DNA of 39,072 bases, taken from assembly GCF_007997085.1 (NCBI RefSeq), contig NZ_VORR01000039.1:1-39072 (forward strand), given 5' to 3'. The stretch comes from Polaribacter sp. IC066. GTDB lineage: Bacteria > Bacteroidota > Bacteroidia > Flavobacteriales > Flavobacteriaceae. This document shows positions 17,794-26,620 of this stretch, in pieces. The first letter of the stretch is position 1, and each line of letters opens with the position of its first letter. A program made the translations under genes and the position numbers. Under the pieces are notes generated by a model that was given only the letters and a program-made list of their open reading frames with translations, was not told where the DNA came from and searched no databases.

Positions 17794-19278
17794 TTATTTC
17801 TTAACTAACTGTTTAATCCTAATATTCAAAGCTGCAAATAATAAGGTCATAAACGGACTTAACCAATTAAAAATAGCGTAAAAAGCATAATCAAAAACAG
17901 GGACTCCTAAAACCCCAGAATGATATGCTCCACAGGTATTCCAAGGAATTAACACAGACGTTACGGTACCAGAATCCTCTAAAGTTCTACTTAAATTTTC
18001 TGGCGCTAAACCTTTATCTTTGTATGCTTTTGCATACATTTTTCCTGGTACCACGATTGCTAAATATTGGTCTGATGCTGTAAAGTTTAAACCAATACAA
18101 GTAAAAACAGTACTTGCAAACAGCCCAAAAATAGAATCAAAAAGACTTAACATAAACGTACTTATTCTTGCCAAAGCACCAATTGCATCCATAATACCAC
18201 CAAAAACCATGGCACATAAAATGAGCCAAATTGTTCCTAACATTTTAGACATTCCGCCAGCTGTAAATAAATCTGCTAACGCTTCATTTTCGGTTGCTAC
18301 AGAAGTTTCTACCGTTATGGCTTGCATTACTCCTTTATAAGCTGTTCTAAAATTTAATTCTTTTACACCAGCAACTTGAGCAACTACTTCGGGTTGAAAA
18401 ATAAGCGCAAAAACAGCACCTAATATCGTACCTGCCAATAAAGCAATTAATGGTGGGGTTTTCTTTACAATTAATGCAATAACAATTACGGGCACTAAAA
18501 ATAACCAAGGCGAAATATGAAAAGCTTTATTAATATCGACTAATAAAACATTTACATCTGCAACACCATCTGTCTCTAAAGTTAACCCGATAATAACAAA
18601 TATAATTAATGTAATAATTACGGTGGGCACTGTTGTTAGTGCCATATATTTTATATGTGTAAATAAATCTGTCCCTGCCATGGCCGGCGCTAGATTTGTA
18701 GTATCTGACATTGGTGACATTTTATCGCCAAAATAAGCACCCGACAAAACAGCGCCTGCGGTCATGCCTAATGAAATACCAAGCGCCTCTCCTATGCCCA
18801 CCAAAGCAATGCCAACAGTTGCAGAGGTAGTCCAAGAACTACCTGTTGCAATAGAAATTACAGCACAAATAATAAGACAAGCCGCTAAAAATATGGTTGG
18901 GTTTAAAACTTGTAATCCGTAATAAATCATTGCTGGTATTACCCCACTTATTAACCAAGTTCCTGCCAAAGCCCCCACCATTAATAAAATTAAAATTGCA
19001 CCTACCGTAGCTTTTACATTTTCGGCAACTTCTGCAATCATCATTTTATAAGAAACCTTGTTTCTAAAACCAACAAATGCTGCAACAGCAGCACCTAATA
19101 ACAATACAAATTGATTACTACCACTTAAAGCATCATCACCAAAAACATATACATTATACGCCAACATTGCCACTAAAGCAATTACAGGAAACAAAGCTTC
19201 CCAAATATTTAGTTCTTTATTGTCTATAATTTTCTGATCTTCAATTTTAATTTCTGTTAAGTTTTTGTCTTCTTGCAT
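17794..19278 (-). CDS. nhaC: Na+/H+ antiporter NhaC family
   Basis: A 494-residue inner-membrane antiporter with about 11-12 hydrophobic segments. Family marks include SIATGSSWTTSATVGIAL, GAYFGDKMSPMSDTTNLAP (the conserved GDKxSPxSDTTN motif of NhaC) and LEDSGTVTSVLIPWNTCGAY. It exports Na+ in exchange for H+, fitting a marine organism. The N-terminal ~25 residues are charged and cytoplasmic. It is monocistronic, with 257 bp of gene-poor DNA downstream. Confidence 0.93.
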   Translation of the reverse strand: MQEDKNLTEIKIEDQKIIDNKELNIWEALFPVIALVAMLAYNVYVFGDDALSGSNQFVLLLGAAVAAFVGFRNKVSYKMMIAEVAENVKATVGAILILLMVGALAGTWLISGVIPAMIYYGLQVLNPTIFLAACLIICAVISIATGSSWTTSATVGIALVGIGEALGISLGMTAGAVLSGAYFGDKMSPMSDTTNLAPAMAGTDLFTHIKYMALTTVPTVIITLIIFVIIGLTLETDGVADVNVLLVDINKAFHISPWLFLVPVIVIALIVKKTPPLIALLAGTILGAVFALIFQPEVVAQVAGVKELNFRTAYKGVMQAITVETSVATENEALADLFTAGGMSKMLGTIWLILCAMVFGGIMDAIGALARISTFMLSLFDSIFGLFASTVFTCIGLNFTASDQYLAIVVPGKMYAKAYKDKGLAPENLSRTLEDSGTVTSVLIPWNTCGAYHSGVLGVPVFDYAFYAIFNWLSPFMTLLFAALNIRIKQLVKK

Positions 19279-19357
19279 TCTTTAATTGTTTGTTGTGTAA
19301 TGTTACGATTTTACAGAATGCTATGCAAATCAAATTGGTTGACTTATTTTTGTATTT

Positions 19358-20337
19358 ATAAATTCATTAACTCAAATTTTGGAGGGTACTGCTTGTGGCG
19401 AACTTGTAAAAATAGAGAATAAAGCGTTGTTATTTAGCGCTATTGATGAAACAATAACAGATTTAGATGTTTTATCGAAAAATTACTTTACAACAACGAA
19501 ATACAAGCAATGCCTTTTCATAGAGGTTTTATGCGCGCTATTTTGTTTGCAATTTTATGTTGTTTTGTTTTTGGCTGATTCACACACAAACTTTACAATA
19601 CTGATAAAAGAAAAAACACTACCACACAGAAAAATTAAAGTTGCTTATTTTTCTCTGTTATTTTTACCCTCCCTCTTTTAGATTATTTTACACCGTAAGA
19701 AACACAATTGTTTGCACCTTTTCTGTTTATAGAGTTGCCTTTCACACTATTTCTGTGGTAGATCCTTTATCTACCATTTCTTTTATGGTCTGTATGATTA
19801 TTTTAATGTTTTTTAATCGAAAAAACACCAAAAGGATTTCGTGATTAATGCCCGGAATTTATATGAGAACTGGCTAGGTCGTTTTACAATTATTCATAAG
19901 TTTTATATCAATTCAGTTTTTAAAGAATCTTTTAAAAAACCAGAATTACCGATAGCCGATTTTCGGCACAACCTACTATTTTTAAAAACATTCTCTGGTA
20001 TGGCGTTGCAGAAACTGAAAACCACTATTATCTTACTTTTTATGCTCTGCTAGATACAAGTGCTACAGCAGATTAAATAAGTACCATTGATAAGAGTCAT
20101 CATCTGATTGATGTGAATGATAAGAATCTAAAAACCCTAGCTTGGTTTAATAATGACTATTACAATATTATACAAAAAGAAAAAGCAGGTACTTATAGGT
20201 ATGTAGCTTTAAGATACCCAATGCTAAATTATAAAGATGCCAATACTTTTGTTTTTAAATTTATGTTCTTCAAGAAAAATAAAGAATGGGATCTTGCACC
20301 GCTCGACGGGAATTCGCCAACTAAAAAAGATTTGTGA
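19358..20337 (+). pseudogene. YdjM-like membrane metal-dependent hydrolase, multiply broken
   Basis: Pieces of one protein are spread over all three plus frames. The first is SLTQILEGTACGELVKIENK from 19364, where the usual ATG reads ATA. Next come MPFHRGFMRAILFAILCCF (about 19509), YRVAFHTISVVDPLSTISF (about 19730), KFYINSVFKESFKKPELPI (about 19900) and NILWYGVAETENHYYLTFYA (about 19988). The last is LKTLAWFNNDYYNIIQKEK to a stop at 20337. The order matches the LexA-binding/YdjM-type hydrolases of flavobacteria, which read HRGFMH where this copy has HRGFMR. At least three frameshifts, several stops and the lost start make it non-functional. Confidence 0.8.
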
Positions 20338-20382
20338 AATTTATTGAGCGTTTAAAGGGAGTTTAAATCTTTCCTTGAATTC

Positions 20383-20423
20383 AAAAAACCCCATAAATTA
20401 TAGCGAGCATGTAATTTATGGGG
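20383..20423 (-). terminator. Intrinsic terminator of the Cys/Met-metabolism gene
   Basis: A 12-bp perfect stem (CCCCATAAATTA, 20389-20400, and 20412-20423) with an 11-nt loop is followed on the minus strand by six Us (20383-20388). It lies 34 bp past the stop codon at 20457. Confidence 0.85.
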
Positions 20424-20456
20424 CTCAATTAATTTTTGATGTTTATGAAATAAATC

Positions 20457-21674
20457 TTACAATACCAATTCGTTTTCTAAAACTCCAACTTCAATCATAC
20501 AGGTTTTCATCATTCTGTACGTACGTTCAATATCGTTATCTAAACCAATAGAGAAACGAATTAATCCGTCTGTTAACCCCATTTCTTTTTGTTCGTCTTC
20601 TGATATCTCTGAAGATGTAGATGTACCCGGAGCAGAAAATAAGGTTTTGTAAAAGCCTAAACTCACCGCTAAATAACCAATATTTTTCTGTTGCATTAAT
20701 TCCATTAAAGCGTTTGCTTTTTCTAAAGAGCCCGCATCGATAGTTAACATACCTCCAAAACCATATTCAGCATTCATCATACTTTTAAAAAGTTCGTGCG
20801 AAGGATGAGATTCTAATCCTGGATAAACCGTTATTAACCCGTCAGCATGAAATTTACCTGCTAAAAAAGCAGCATTTTTGCTGTGTTGTTTCATTCTGAT
20901 GTGCAAAGTTCTCATATTTTTTAAGATAGAAGATGCTCTCAAACTATCCATTGTAGAACCTAACAACATACTTGCGCCATCGTTTACACTTCGTAAATCA
21001 TTGATGAATTCTTGTGATCCACAAACCACGCCTCCAACAGCATCCGAAGAACCATTGATAAATTTTGTTAAACTATGGCATACAATATCTGCGCCTAATT
21101 TTGCGGGCGTAATTGACAACGGAGAAAAGGTATTATCAACCACTAATTTTAAATTGTGTTTTTTAGCTATCGCTGATAAACCAATAATGTCTGCAACTTC
21201 TAATAGCGGATTACTAACAGATTCGCAATATAAGATCTTGGTATTTTTAGTGATTGCTGCTTCTACAATAGCTAGTTTTGTAATGTCTACAAAACTTGTT
21301 TGTATTCCTAATCTCGGAATAAAGTTCTTTAAAAAAGCATAGGTTCCGCCGTAAATAGTTCTACTAGAAACAATATGATCACCAGCATCACATAATTGTA
21401 ATAGAACTGGTGTAATTGAACCCATTCCCGAAGCCGCAACATTAGCGGTTTCGGTACCTTCCATGGCTGCTAAAGCATCCCCTAAATTCAGGTTACTTGG
21501 TGTTGTATGGCGTGAATATAAATGACAACCATCTGTATTTCCTTCAAAAGTATCAACCATTGTTTTTGCTGATAAAAAGGTATAGGTAGATGAATCTGAA
21601 ATAGACGGATTTACACCGCCAAATTCGCCAAAGTATTGTAAATCTTGAATAGTATCTGCTGGATTGAATTTCAT
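20457..21674 (-). CDS. Methionine gamma-lyase-like trans-sulfuration enzyme
   Basis: A 405-residue PLP enzyme of the Cys/Met metabolism family. YSRHTTPSNLNLGDALAAMEG is the substrate/PLP entry segment. ASGMGSITPVLLQLCDAGDHIV and VDNTFSPLSITPAKLGADIV (with the PLP-binding Asp) follow, then HSLTKFINGSSDAVGG with the Schiff-base lysine near residue 203. Family members cleave or form C-S bonds (methionine gamma-lyase, cystathionine beta/gamma-lyase, gamma-synthase); sequence alone does not separate them. I favour methionine gamma-lyase because it is divergent from an Lrp/AsnC regulator, an arrangement known for mdeA-mdeR in Pseudomonas. I chose the ATG at 21674 (MKFNPADTIQDL) over one eight codons upstream. 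Confidence 0.85.
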   Translation of the reverse strand: MKFNPADTIQDLQYFGEFGGVNPSISDSSTYTFLSAKTMVDTFEGNTDGCHLYSRHTTPSNLNLGDALAAMEGTETANVAASGMGSITPVLLQLCDAGDHIVSSRTIYGGTYAFLKNFIPRLGIQTSFVDITKLAIVEAAITKNTKILYCESVSNPLLEVADIIGLSAIAKKHNLKLVVDNTFSPLSITPAKLGADIVCHSLTKFINGSSDAVGGVVCGSQEFINDLRSVNDGASMLLGSTMDSLRASSILKNMRTLHIRMKQHSKNAAFLAGKFHADGLITVYPGLESHPSHELFKSMMNAEYGFGGMLTIDAGSLEKANALMELMQQKNIGYLAVSLGFYKTLFSAPGTSTSSEISEDEQKEMGLTDGLIRFSIGLDNDIERTYRMMKTCMIEVGVLENELVL

Positions 21675-21772
21675 AATAAGTACTTTATATTTATTCAAAT
21701 TGACAACTATTTAGAACAATAAACAATAATTACCTTATTATATAGTTTTATTATCTATCTTTAAACAAAATA

Positions 21773-21789
21773 TTGGTTTTAAAAACCAA
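21773..21789. promoter_or_regulatory. Palindromic operator candidate in the divergent promoter region
   Basis: TTGGTTTT-A-AAAACCAA is a perfect 8-bp-arm palindrome between the Cys/Met enzyme gene (start 21674) and the Lrp gene (start 21831). A weaker AGGTG...CACCT pair follows at 21793-21808. Lrp-family dimers bind such short palindromes. Binding here is inference. Confidence 0.4.
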
Positions 21790-21830
21790 GAAAGGTGACT
21801 TTACACCTCTTTTTTAGATAATTTTTGTAT

Positions 21831-22289
21831 ATGATATTAGATAAAATTGATAAAAAACTGATTAACCTACTACAAATCAACAGTAAACAAACCACAAAAC
21901 AATTGTCTTTACAGTTAAATTTATCTGTAACCGCTGTTTATGAGCGTATAAAAAAGTTAGAGAATCATGGCGTAATTGATAAATATGTAGCCATTGCGAA
22001 CAAAAAGAAAATCGAAAAATCTTTTTTAGTTTTTTGTCACGTAAAATTGGTGCAACACTCTAAAGAATACGTTACTACTTTTGAACGTGAAATTTTAAAA
22101 TTAGAGGAGGTTTCTGAATGTTTTCATGTAAGCGGAGATTACGATTATATTTTAAAAATCTACGTAAAAGATATGGATGAATACAGACAGTTTATGGTTA
22201 CAAAATTAACAGCAATCAAATACATTGGCAGCACACAAAGCACCTTTGCCATAGAAGAAGTGAAAAACACAACGGCTATTGAGCTTTAA
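21831..22289 (+). CDS. Lrp/AsnC family transcriptional regulator
   Basis: A 152-residue regulator. The N-terminal winged HTH (LDKIDKKLINLLQINSKQTT, then LSVTAVYERIKKLENHGVI) is typical of the family. The C-terminal RAM/AsnC ligand-binding domain (ECFHVSGDYDYILKIYVKD, residues about 95-115) includes the G-x-x-D-Y effector loop. It probably senses an amino acid, likely methionine or a related one, and controls the divergent lyase gene. The ATG at 21831 is preferred over an upstream TTG. A TAATTTTTG box just upstream resembles a -7 element with one extra base. Confidence 0.92.
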   Translation: MILDKIDKKLINLLQINSKQTTKQLSLQLNLSVTAVYERIKKLENHGVIDKYVAIANKKKIEKSFLVFCHVKLVQHSKEYVTTFEREILKLEEVSECFHVSGDYDYILKIYVKDMDEYRQFMVTKLTAIKYIGSTQSTFAIEEVKNTTAIEL

Positions 22290-22293
22290 AAAA

Positions 22294-22320
22294 AACCTCA
22301 AAAAATAATTTTTTGAGGTT
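22294..22320. terminator. Bidirectional terminator
   Basis: AACCTCAAAAAAT and its complement form a 13-bp stem with a 1-nt centre. The A-rich/U-rich flanks serve both the Lrp gene (+) and the convergent DUF3857 gene (-). Confidence 0.8.
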
Positions 22321-22326
22321 GTTCTT

Positions 22327-24378
22327 TTAGATTTTTACCAAAACTATTTTCTCTGATTCTTTTTGTACTACTTGACCATAAAAATCTTTTAAAAAGGTAT
22401 AATATTTTGGTGGTATCATTGCAGCATTAAACTCTAAAATAGACACTGTTTTTATCTTATTACCACCTATAACTACTTGATATTTAAAAACACCTAAATT
22501 ATCTGGTAGCGCTATTGCTAAAGGCTCTGGTAATGTTTCTACACGATAACCTTTAGGAATTTGAATGGTTACTTTGTTTACATCTCTCCACACAGTAGCA
22601 AAATCTACAGGAAATTTTCGATCTTCTAGCTTAAAAGGATTTGTTCTTTTTGTTAAAAATAAAGAAGGTTCTATATACAGTTTATTGCCAATACCTTCTA
22701 CCAAATCTTCACTAGAAAATTTTACATTTCTAATGATTACCTTGTTTAAAACATCTTGGTTTACAATTTTAAAATCTTCTACTTCTATATTGTTATTTTC
22801 CTCATATTTTGCTCTCAATTCTTCGTCCTTAATATGGTTTTTGCTTTTTCTAAAATCTAACGCTTTTAAATTATCATACTTTGTTCTTATAAAACCATTA
22901 ACCATAAAATCATCAGACACTTTTACCATCACCATATTCTCGGTTGTAGCATGTTCTGATGCGGCTAATTTTACCCAAGAAGACTCTCCATTTTCTGTAA
23001 CAACTCTTCCGTTCCAGTTTAAATCTCTTTTTGGCAACACATTTGGCATGCTAAAAGGCTCTGTAGCATCTAATAAAACTTGAGAATTATCTGAAAATTG
23101 TACGCTAGAAATTACATAATTAAATCCTTTAATCGTAGGAAAAAGTGGTACTCCGTTACCTTTAGAACTCACTAAAACAGGATTGGCGTTTAAGCCTGCT
23201 TCTCGTAACATTGCGGTAAGCATAAGGTTAATTTCTGCAGCATTACCCGTATGATCTTCATATGCTTTTTTTACCCCTTGATCGGTGTACTTTCCGTTAT
23301 ATCCGTTCCATTTTACGTTTGATTTTACAAACTGAAAAACTTTAGCCATTTTCTCTACTTCTGATGTAACTCCTGCTAACAAGGCATCTAAATCGTTTTT
23401 AAAATAGTTAGTTTTAGATAGTTCACCACCAAAATTGCTAGATTTATAAATCTCTTTAGCTACATTATTCCAGGTTGTAGAATAGTTTTTAAGTCTAGAA
23501 TTAGGATATCTAGTCCCTGTCATTTCATATTTAACGCCGCCTCTATAACTTCTTACGCTTCCTACAAAGGGTTCGTTATCTTTTAAGGCAGGTATATTTT
23601 CTGCTTCGTAACTTGAAATATTATAAGCAAGATTTTGTTTTGTATTCTCATAAGACGTCGATGTAGTATTTCCGCCTCCAGGTGCTCCTCTACTTGTAGT
23701 ATAATTGTTTTTCGTTCTCACTTTAGTTCTAAAAGTAATACTACCATTTCTTGCCGTCTCAATTGGTTTTACATAGTAATACCCTTTATTTTTTTTAGTA
23801 AAAACCAACCATTCTGGAGTTTCTATGGTATACTGTATTTTTTTTACAGGAATACCATGCTGAAACTGTAAATCATCTACATAATCTATAAAAGGAGAAG
23901 TCATTGTATATTTAAACTCAATCACAGAACCCTCTTTTAAATTGGGCATGGTTACGTTTTTAATATGCCTAAATTTACTCACCTTTTCATCAAAAACATC
24001 ATTTTTAGAAAGCTTGTCTTCGTTCATTTTCCCTTTTTCATCAATATTATAGGTATACGCTTTAACACCTGAAATTTTTTCTGATTGGCCGCTCTCTGGG
24101 GTTACATAAGGCAATTTAAAAGTAGCATAACCAAAACCTTCTGTGGTGTATAATTTCATCCTAATATGCACTTCGTTTACAATTTCAAACCCAGAATTAT
24201 TGTTGTAATTATAATAGGTTTTTCTGAATTTATACAAATAAGCAGCATCTGCAGTAGAATCTTGAGGATAAAACTGTTCTTCAATTTCTTCTTTTGATAC
24301 CTTACCAAACTTATAATTTTGCGCTGTAACCGATCCGAAAATCATAAATACGAGTATTATAATAAAGTTATTTTTCAT
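22327..24378 (-). CDS. DUF3857/transglutaminase-fold secreted protein (catalytic residues absent)
   Basis: 683 residues with a signal peptide (KNNFIIILVFMIFGSVTAQ). An N-terminal DUF3857-type beta domain has motifs such as VNEVHIRMKLYTTEGFGYA and VTMPNLKEGSVIEFKYTM. A transglutaminase-like core lies around 330-450, and a C-terminal DUF3858-like beta domain follows. At the position of the catalytic cysteine (GDCKGL in the neighbouring paralogue) it reads GNAAEI, and at the histidine position (GNHAIL) it reads GFNYVI. The Asp-like LLDAT is kept. It should therefore be a non-catalytic relative, probably periplasmic or surface-associated. It starts 3 bp after the stop of the split paralogue (24381), so the two were one operon. 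Confidence 0.85.
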   Translation of the reverse strand: MKNNFIIILVFMIFGSVTAQNYKFGKVSKEEIEEQFYPQDSTADAAYLYKFRKTYYNYNNNSGFEIVNEVHIRMKLYTTEGFGYATFKLPYVTPESGQSEKISGVKAYTYNIDEKGKMNEDKLSKNDVFDEKVSKFRHIKNVTMPNLKEGSVIEFKYTMTSPFIDYVDDLQFQHGIPVKKIQYTIETPEWLVFTKKNKGYYYVKPIETARNGSITFRTKVRTKNNYTTSRGAPGGGNTTSTSYENTKQNLAYNISSYEAENIPALKDNEPFVGSVRSYRGGVKYEMTGTRYPNSRLKNYSTTWNNVAKEIYKSSNFGGELSKTNYFKNDLDALLAGVTSEVEKMAKVFQFVKSNVKWNGYNGKYTDQGVKKAYEDHTGNAAEINLMLTAMLREAGLNANPVLVSSKGNGVPLFPTIKGFNYVISSVQFSDNSQVLLDATEPFSMPNVLPKRDLNWNGRVVTENGESSWVKLAASEHATTENMVMVKVSDDFMVNGFIRTKYDNLKALDFRKSKNHIKDEELRAKYEENNNIEVEDFKIVNQDVLNKVIIRNVKFSSEDLVEGIGNKLYIEPSLFLTKRTNPFKLEDRKFPVDFATVWRDVNKVTIQIPKGYRVETLPEPLAIALPDNLGVFKYQVVIGGNKIKTVSILEFNAAMIPPKYYTFLKDFYGQVVQKESEKIVLVKI

Positions 24379-24380
24379 GA

Positions 24381-25239
24381 TTATTTTTTTGTGAGTGCTA
24401 TTCTTAAATTTTCTGATTTTGCAATACTTCTTCTAAAACTTCTGTAAGCGTTATACGCTTCTTTAGGATACAGTCCTTCTTTGATTAAAATTGTTTTTTT
24501 GTAAGAAAAACTAGTTTCGTTTATTTTTTTAAAACTGATGGTATATTGCCCAAATTTTGTTGCTATTTTTTTATCCGCCGGAATATATTCTAATTGATAA
24601 GAGGCAGGAATATTAATGACATAAGCATCTTCGTCTTTATAACCTCTACTAATTTTTAACGGTAAATTTCTAGTTCTATAACGTTTAGGAACAAAACTTT
24701 CTTTATTAAATATATTTATTCGAAATAAATAGTCATTTTCATTGATTGCCGCATAACTTCTAATCGAAAGTTCTAAATTTTCTGTAAAGACAACCTTTTC
24801 TTTGTCGTTTATCAAACTATGAGAATTTACCTCTAAATTGTTGTTATAGCCCCAAACGTTAGATTTATATGTTTTTATCAACTCTTGTTCCGTTAAATTA
24901 TCTAAATAAGATTTATCATCATATTGTATCCCTTTAGAAACCCTTTTTAAACTTGCTTTTACATCACCTTTTTCTGTTAGATTAATGGTTGCAGTGCTTG
25001 TTTGTAAATTTATCTCGTCTTTGTAAGAAGCAGTTCTTTTGATAAAACCGCCTTCGGGAGTTACAACCAAAACGTCTCTATCATCTGTAAAATCTCCCAA
25101 AAAACCAAAAGGTTTGGTTTGACTTGTGCACTCTAACCAAATATCTTCTCCTTTATTTGGGATATTTAAAATGGCATGATTGCCCTGTATAGAAGCAAAA
25201 TTTGTATCTAAATTTCTTTTTTCTTCCGCATATACAATG
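24381..25239 (-). pseudogene. DUF3857/transglutaminase protein, C-terminal half of a split gene
   Basis: This segment encodes the C-terminal 286 residues of a DUF3857/transglutaminase protein: FASIQGNHAILNIPNKG (with the catalytic His), IWLECTSQTKPFGFLGDFTD, then a DUF3858-like C-terminus ending RRSIAKSENLRIALTKK. The 5' part of the gene is 1.5 kb away at 26747-27795. Joining 26747 directly to 25239 gives an in-frame reading ...SYYT-I-VYAEEK..., 635 codons in total, matching the size of the neighbouring paralogue. A local ATG at 25250, inside the inserted cassette, could start a 289-codon fragment (MKHNIVYAEEK), but without its N-terminal domain this is unlikely to work. Confidence 0.9.
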
Positions 25240-25272
25240 TTGTGCTTCATTAAAAAAAATCCAGATATAAAA

Positions 25273-26040
25273 ATGTGGTTTAGGAGAAAAAAAAATATAA
25301 CATTATTTAATAATCCATTAATATCTGAAATGGATGAAAAAATATGCTCTATTCTGAAAGTAAAACTAATTTCATCTGATTATGAAATACTTGAAAAACT
25401 TTCAGAAGAAGAACAAAAGCAAAGCGGAATAAAAACTCTTGAATTATTATCATTATTTGAAAAAGAAAATCAAAAACTAACGAAATTCATCTGTTACAGC
25501 TATTCACTTGAATCAAAAATTGAAAAGAAATTAGATAAAGTAAAAAAGGAAGACATAAAAACAGTTGGTTTGAGTAAAGGTTTCAGTATAAGTTATGGAA
25601 TTTATTATTACTTCTTGAAAAACGAAAAAAAGAATGAACTTTTAAATTATTTATCTAAAAGAAGAATTCCTCAACACGGAAAATTTTATGAAAGACTTGA
25701 AAATTATTTTTTCCAATCAAAAGGTGTAATGCTATCTGAATCTTATATTCAATATGCTGGAGGTTATAGTAAAGAAAACGTAAACCAATCAGATATTCAA
25801 AAAGCTTTGAATGATTTGAAAATTATGGACAAAGAACACGGAGCATTTTGGATTTCAATGTTGGTAGAAAATGACGAAGAATTCATTACAGAAGTTAATA
25901 AAAATCTGAATTTAAGTTTAATATATGGAGAGAATAAGGAAAATCATTATCAAGCAGAAAATTATAGCGAGGTAAAAAACATTTTAGAATTACACATAAA
26001 AAAGGACTTTAATAAAATAAATGAGATTCTGAAAAAATAA
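25273..26040 (+). CDS. Cassette-borne hypothetical protein (255 aa)
   Basis: I do not recognise a family. I chose the ATG at 25273 (MWFRRKKNITLF), the first one inside the cassette. The longer frame starts in the host gene. The protein is soluble, lysine- and glutamate-rich, and mostly helical. Notable segments are LEKLSEEEQKQSGIKTLELL near residue 40, GLSKGFSISYGIYYYFL near 105, QSKGVMLSESYIQYAGGY near 155 and KEHGAFWISMLVENDEEFI near 195. There is no signal peptide or membrane helix. The stop is 6 bp before the attC-like repeat, as usual for cassette genes. An overlapping frame on the opposite strand (the host-gene tail) shares only the first bases. Confidence 0.75.
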   Translation: MWFRRKKNITLFNNPLISEMDEKICSILKVKLISSDYEILEKLSEEEQKQSGIKTLELLSLFEKENQKLTKFICYSYSLESKIEKKLDKVKKEDIKTVGLSKGFSISYGIYYYFLKNEKKNELLNYLSKRRIPQHGKFYERLENYFFQSKGVMLSESYIQYAGGYSKENVNQSDIQKALNDLKIMDKEHGAFWISMLVENDEEFITEVNKNLNLSLIYGENKENHYQAENYSEVKNILELHIKKDFNKINEILKK

Positions 26041-26045
26041 CGAAA

Positions 26046-26174
26046 GCACAACACCGTATAAAATTAATTGCTGGCTTTTAGCTTATTTACGAAAGTCCAA
26101 ACGGACTTTCTTGGTTTGTGTTTTATTTACTAAATTAGTCGCTTAAAACACGCAACTAACCTTATACATAAACG
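26046..26174 (+). repeat. attC-like site A (recombination site of cassette 1)
   Basis: Order of parts: GCACAAC (26046-26052, R''-like); ACC; inner stem arm GTATAAAATTAATTGC; a central perfect hairpin GAAAGTCC-AAAC-GGACTTTC at 26091-26110; the returning arm GCAACTAACCTTATAC; ATAAAC; and G^TT at 26174/26175. In a circular cassette the end would join to TTGTGC at 25240, making GTTGTGC, the exact complement of GCACAAC. The inner arms pair at 13 of 16 positions. The three exceptions are A-C on this strand and therefore G-T wobbles on the bottom strand, the strand that attC sites use when folded. Confidence 0.75.
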
Positions 26175-26229
26175 TTGCCATTCATTGAAAAACGAACTCA
26201 AAATAGAAATATAAACAAAAATTAAAAAT

Positions 26230-26385
26230 ATGAAAAAATCAAATTTGAATACCATTCTATTAATTATCATAATTGTATTGTTAATAGTATGTGCATACGG
26301 AATTTATTCTCGTCCGACATTAGACGAAATTGACCAAAGAATAATGCATTGGGGACAACATTTCGGACAACACTTTTCTAATTAA
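26230..26385 (+). CDS. Cassette-borne small single-helix membrane protein (51 aa)
   Basis: The protein begins MKKSNLNTILLIIIIVLLIV, continues CAYGIYSRPTLDEIDQRI and ends MHWGQHFGQHFSN. It has one strongly hydrophobic helix (residues 8-24) and a short C-terminal tail with a duplicated GQHF motif and three histidines. It is the only ORF of cassette 2 and is preceded by AT-rich leader sequence. No family is recognised. The cysteine at residue 21 lacks a proper lipobox, so a lipoprotein is unlikely. The interval 26386-26620 up to repeat B shows no further ORF, only AT-rich sequence with repeated GGAATT and CTGAAT words. Confidence 0.6.
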   Translation: MKKSNLNTILLIIIIVLLIVCAYGIYSRPTLDEIDQRIMHWGQHFGQHFSN

Positions 26386-26620
26386 ATTATTGCTTTAATA
26401 GAAATTACGTTGGAATTTTTAGCTTGTTTGCGAAATCGGAATCTGAATTGAAAAACAAAAATCTGAACTGAATGCAGAATTTAGCAATTTACGGAATTCT
26501 CACTCAATCGGAATTGAAAAAGTTTGCGGAATAAATCGCTGACCGAATTCACTCAAACGCTGAAAAAAATAAAAACGGAATTTAGCCGAATAATTAAAAA
26601 TCTGAATAAAAACAACGAAA

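Noticed and set aside
22565..23083. A 172-codon plus-strand ORF, and similar long antisense frames at 20878-21342, 18020-18340 and 5952-6239
   Set aside because: Each is antisense to a confidently identified gene and reads as low-complexity Ser/Phe/Leu or Ala/Ser text typical of shadow frames.
25180..25272. A longer start (ATG 25180) for the cassette ORF
   Set aside because: The first 60 bp lie in the antisense of the interrupted host gene. The cassette begins at 25240, so the ATG at 25273 is the only cassette-internal start that makes sense.
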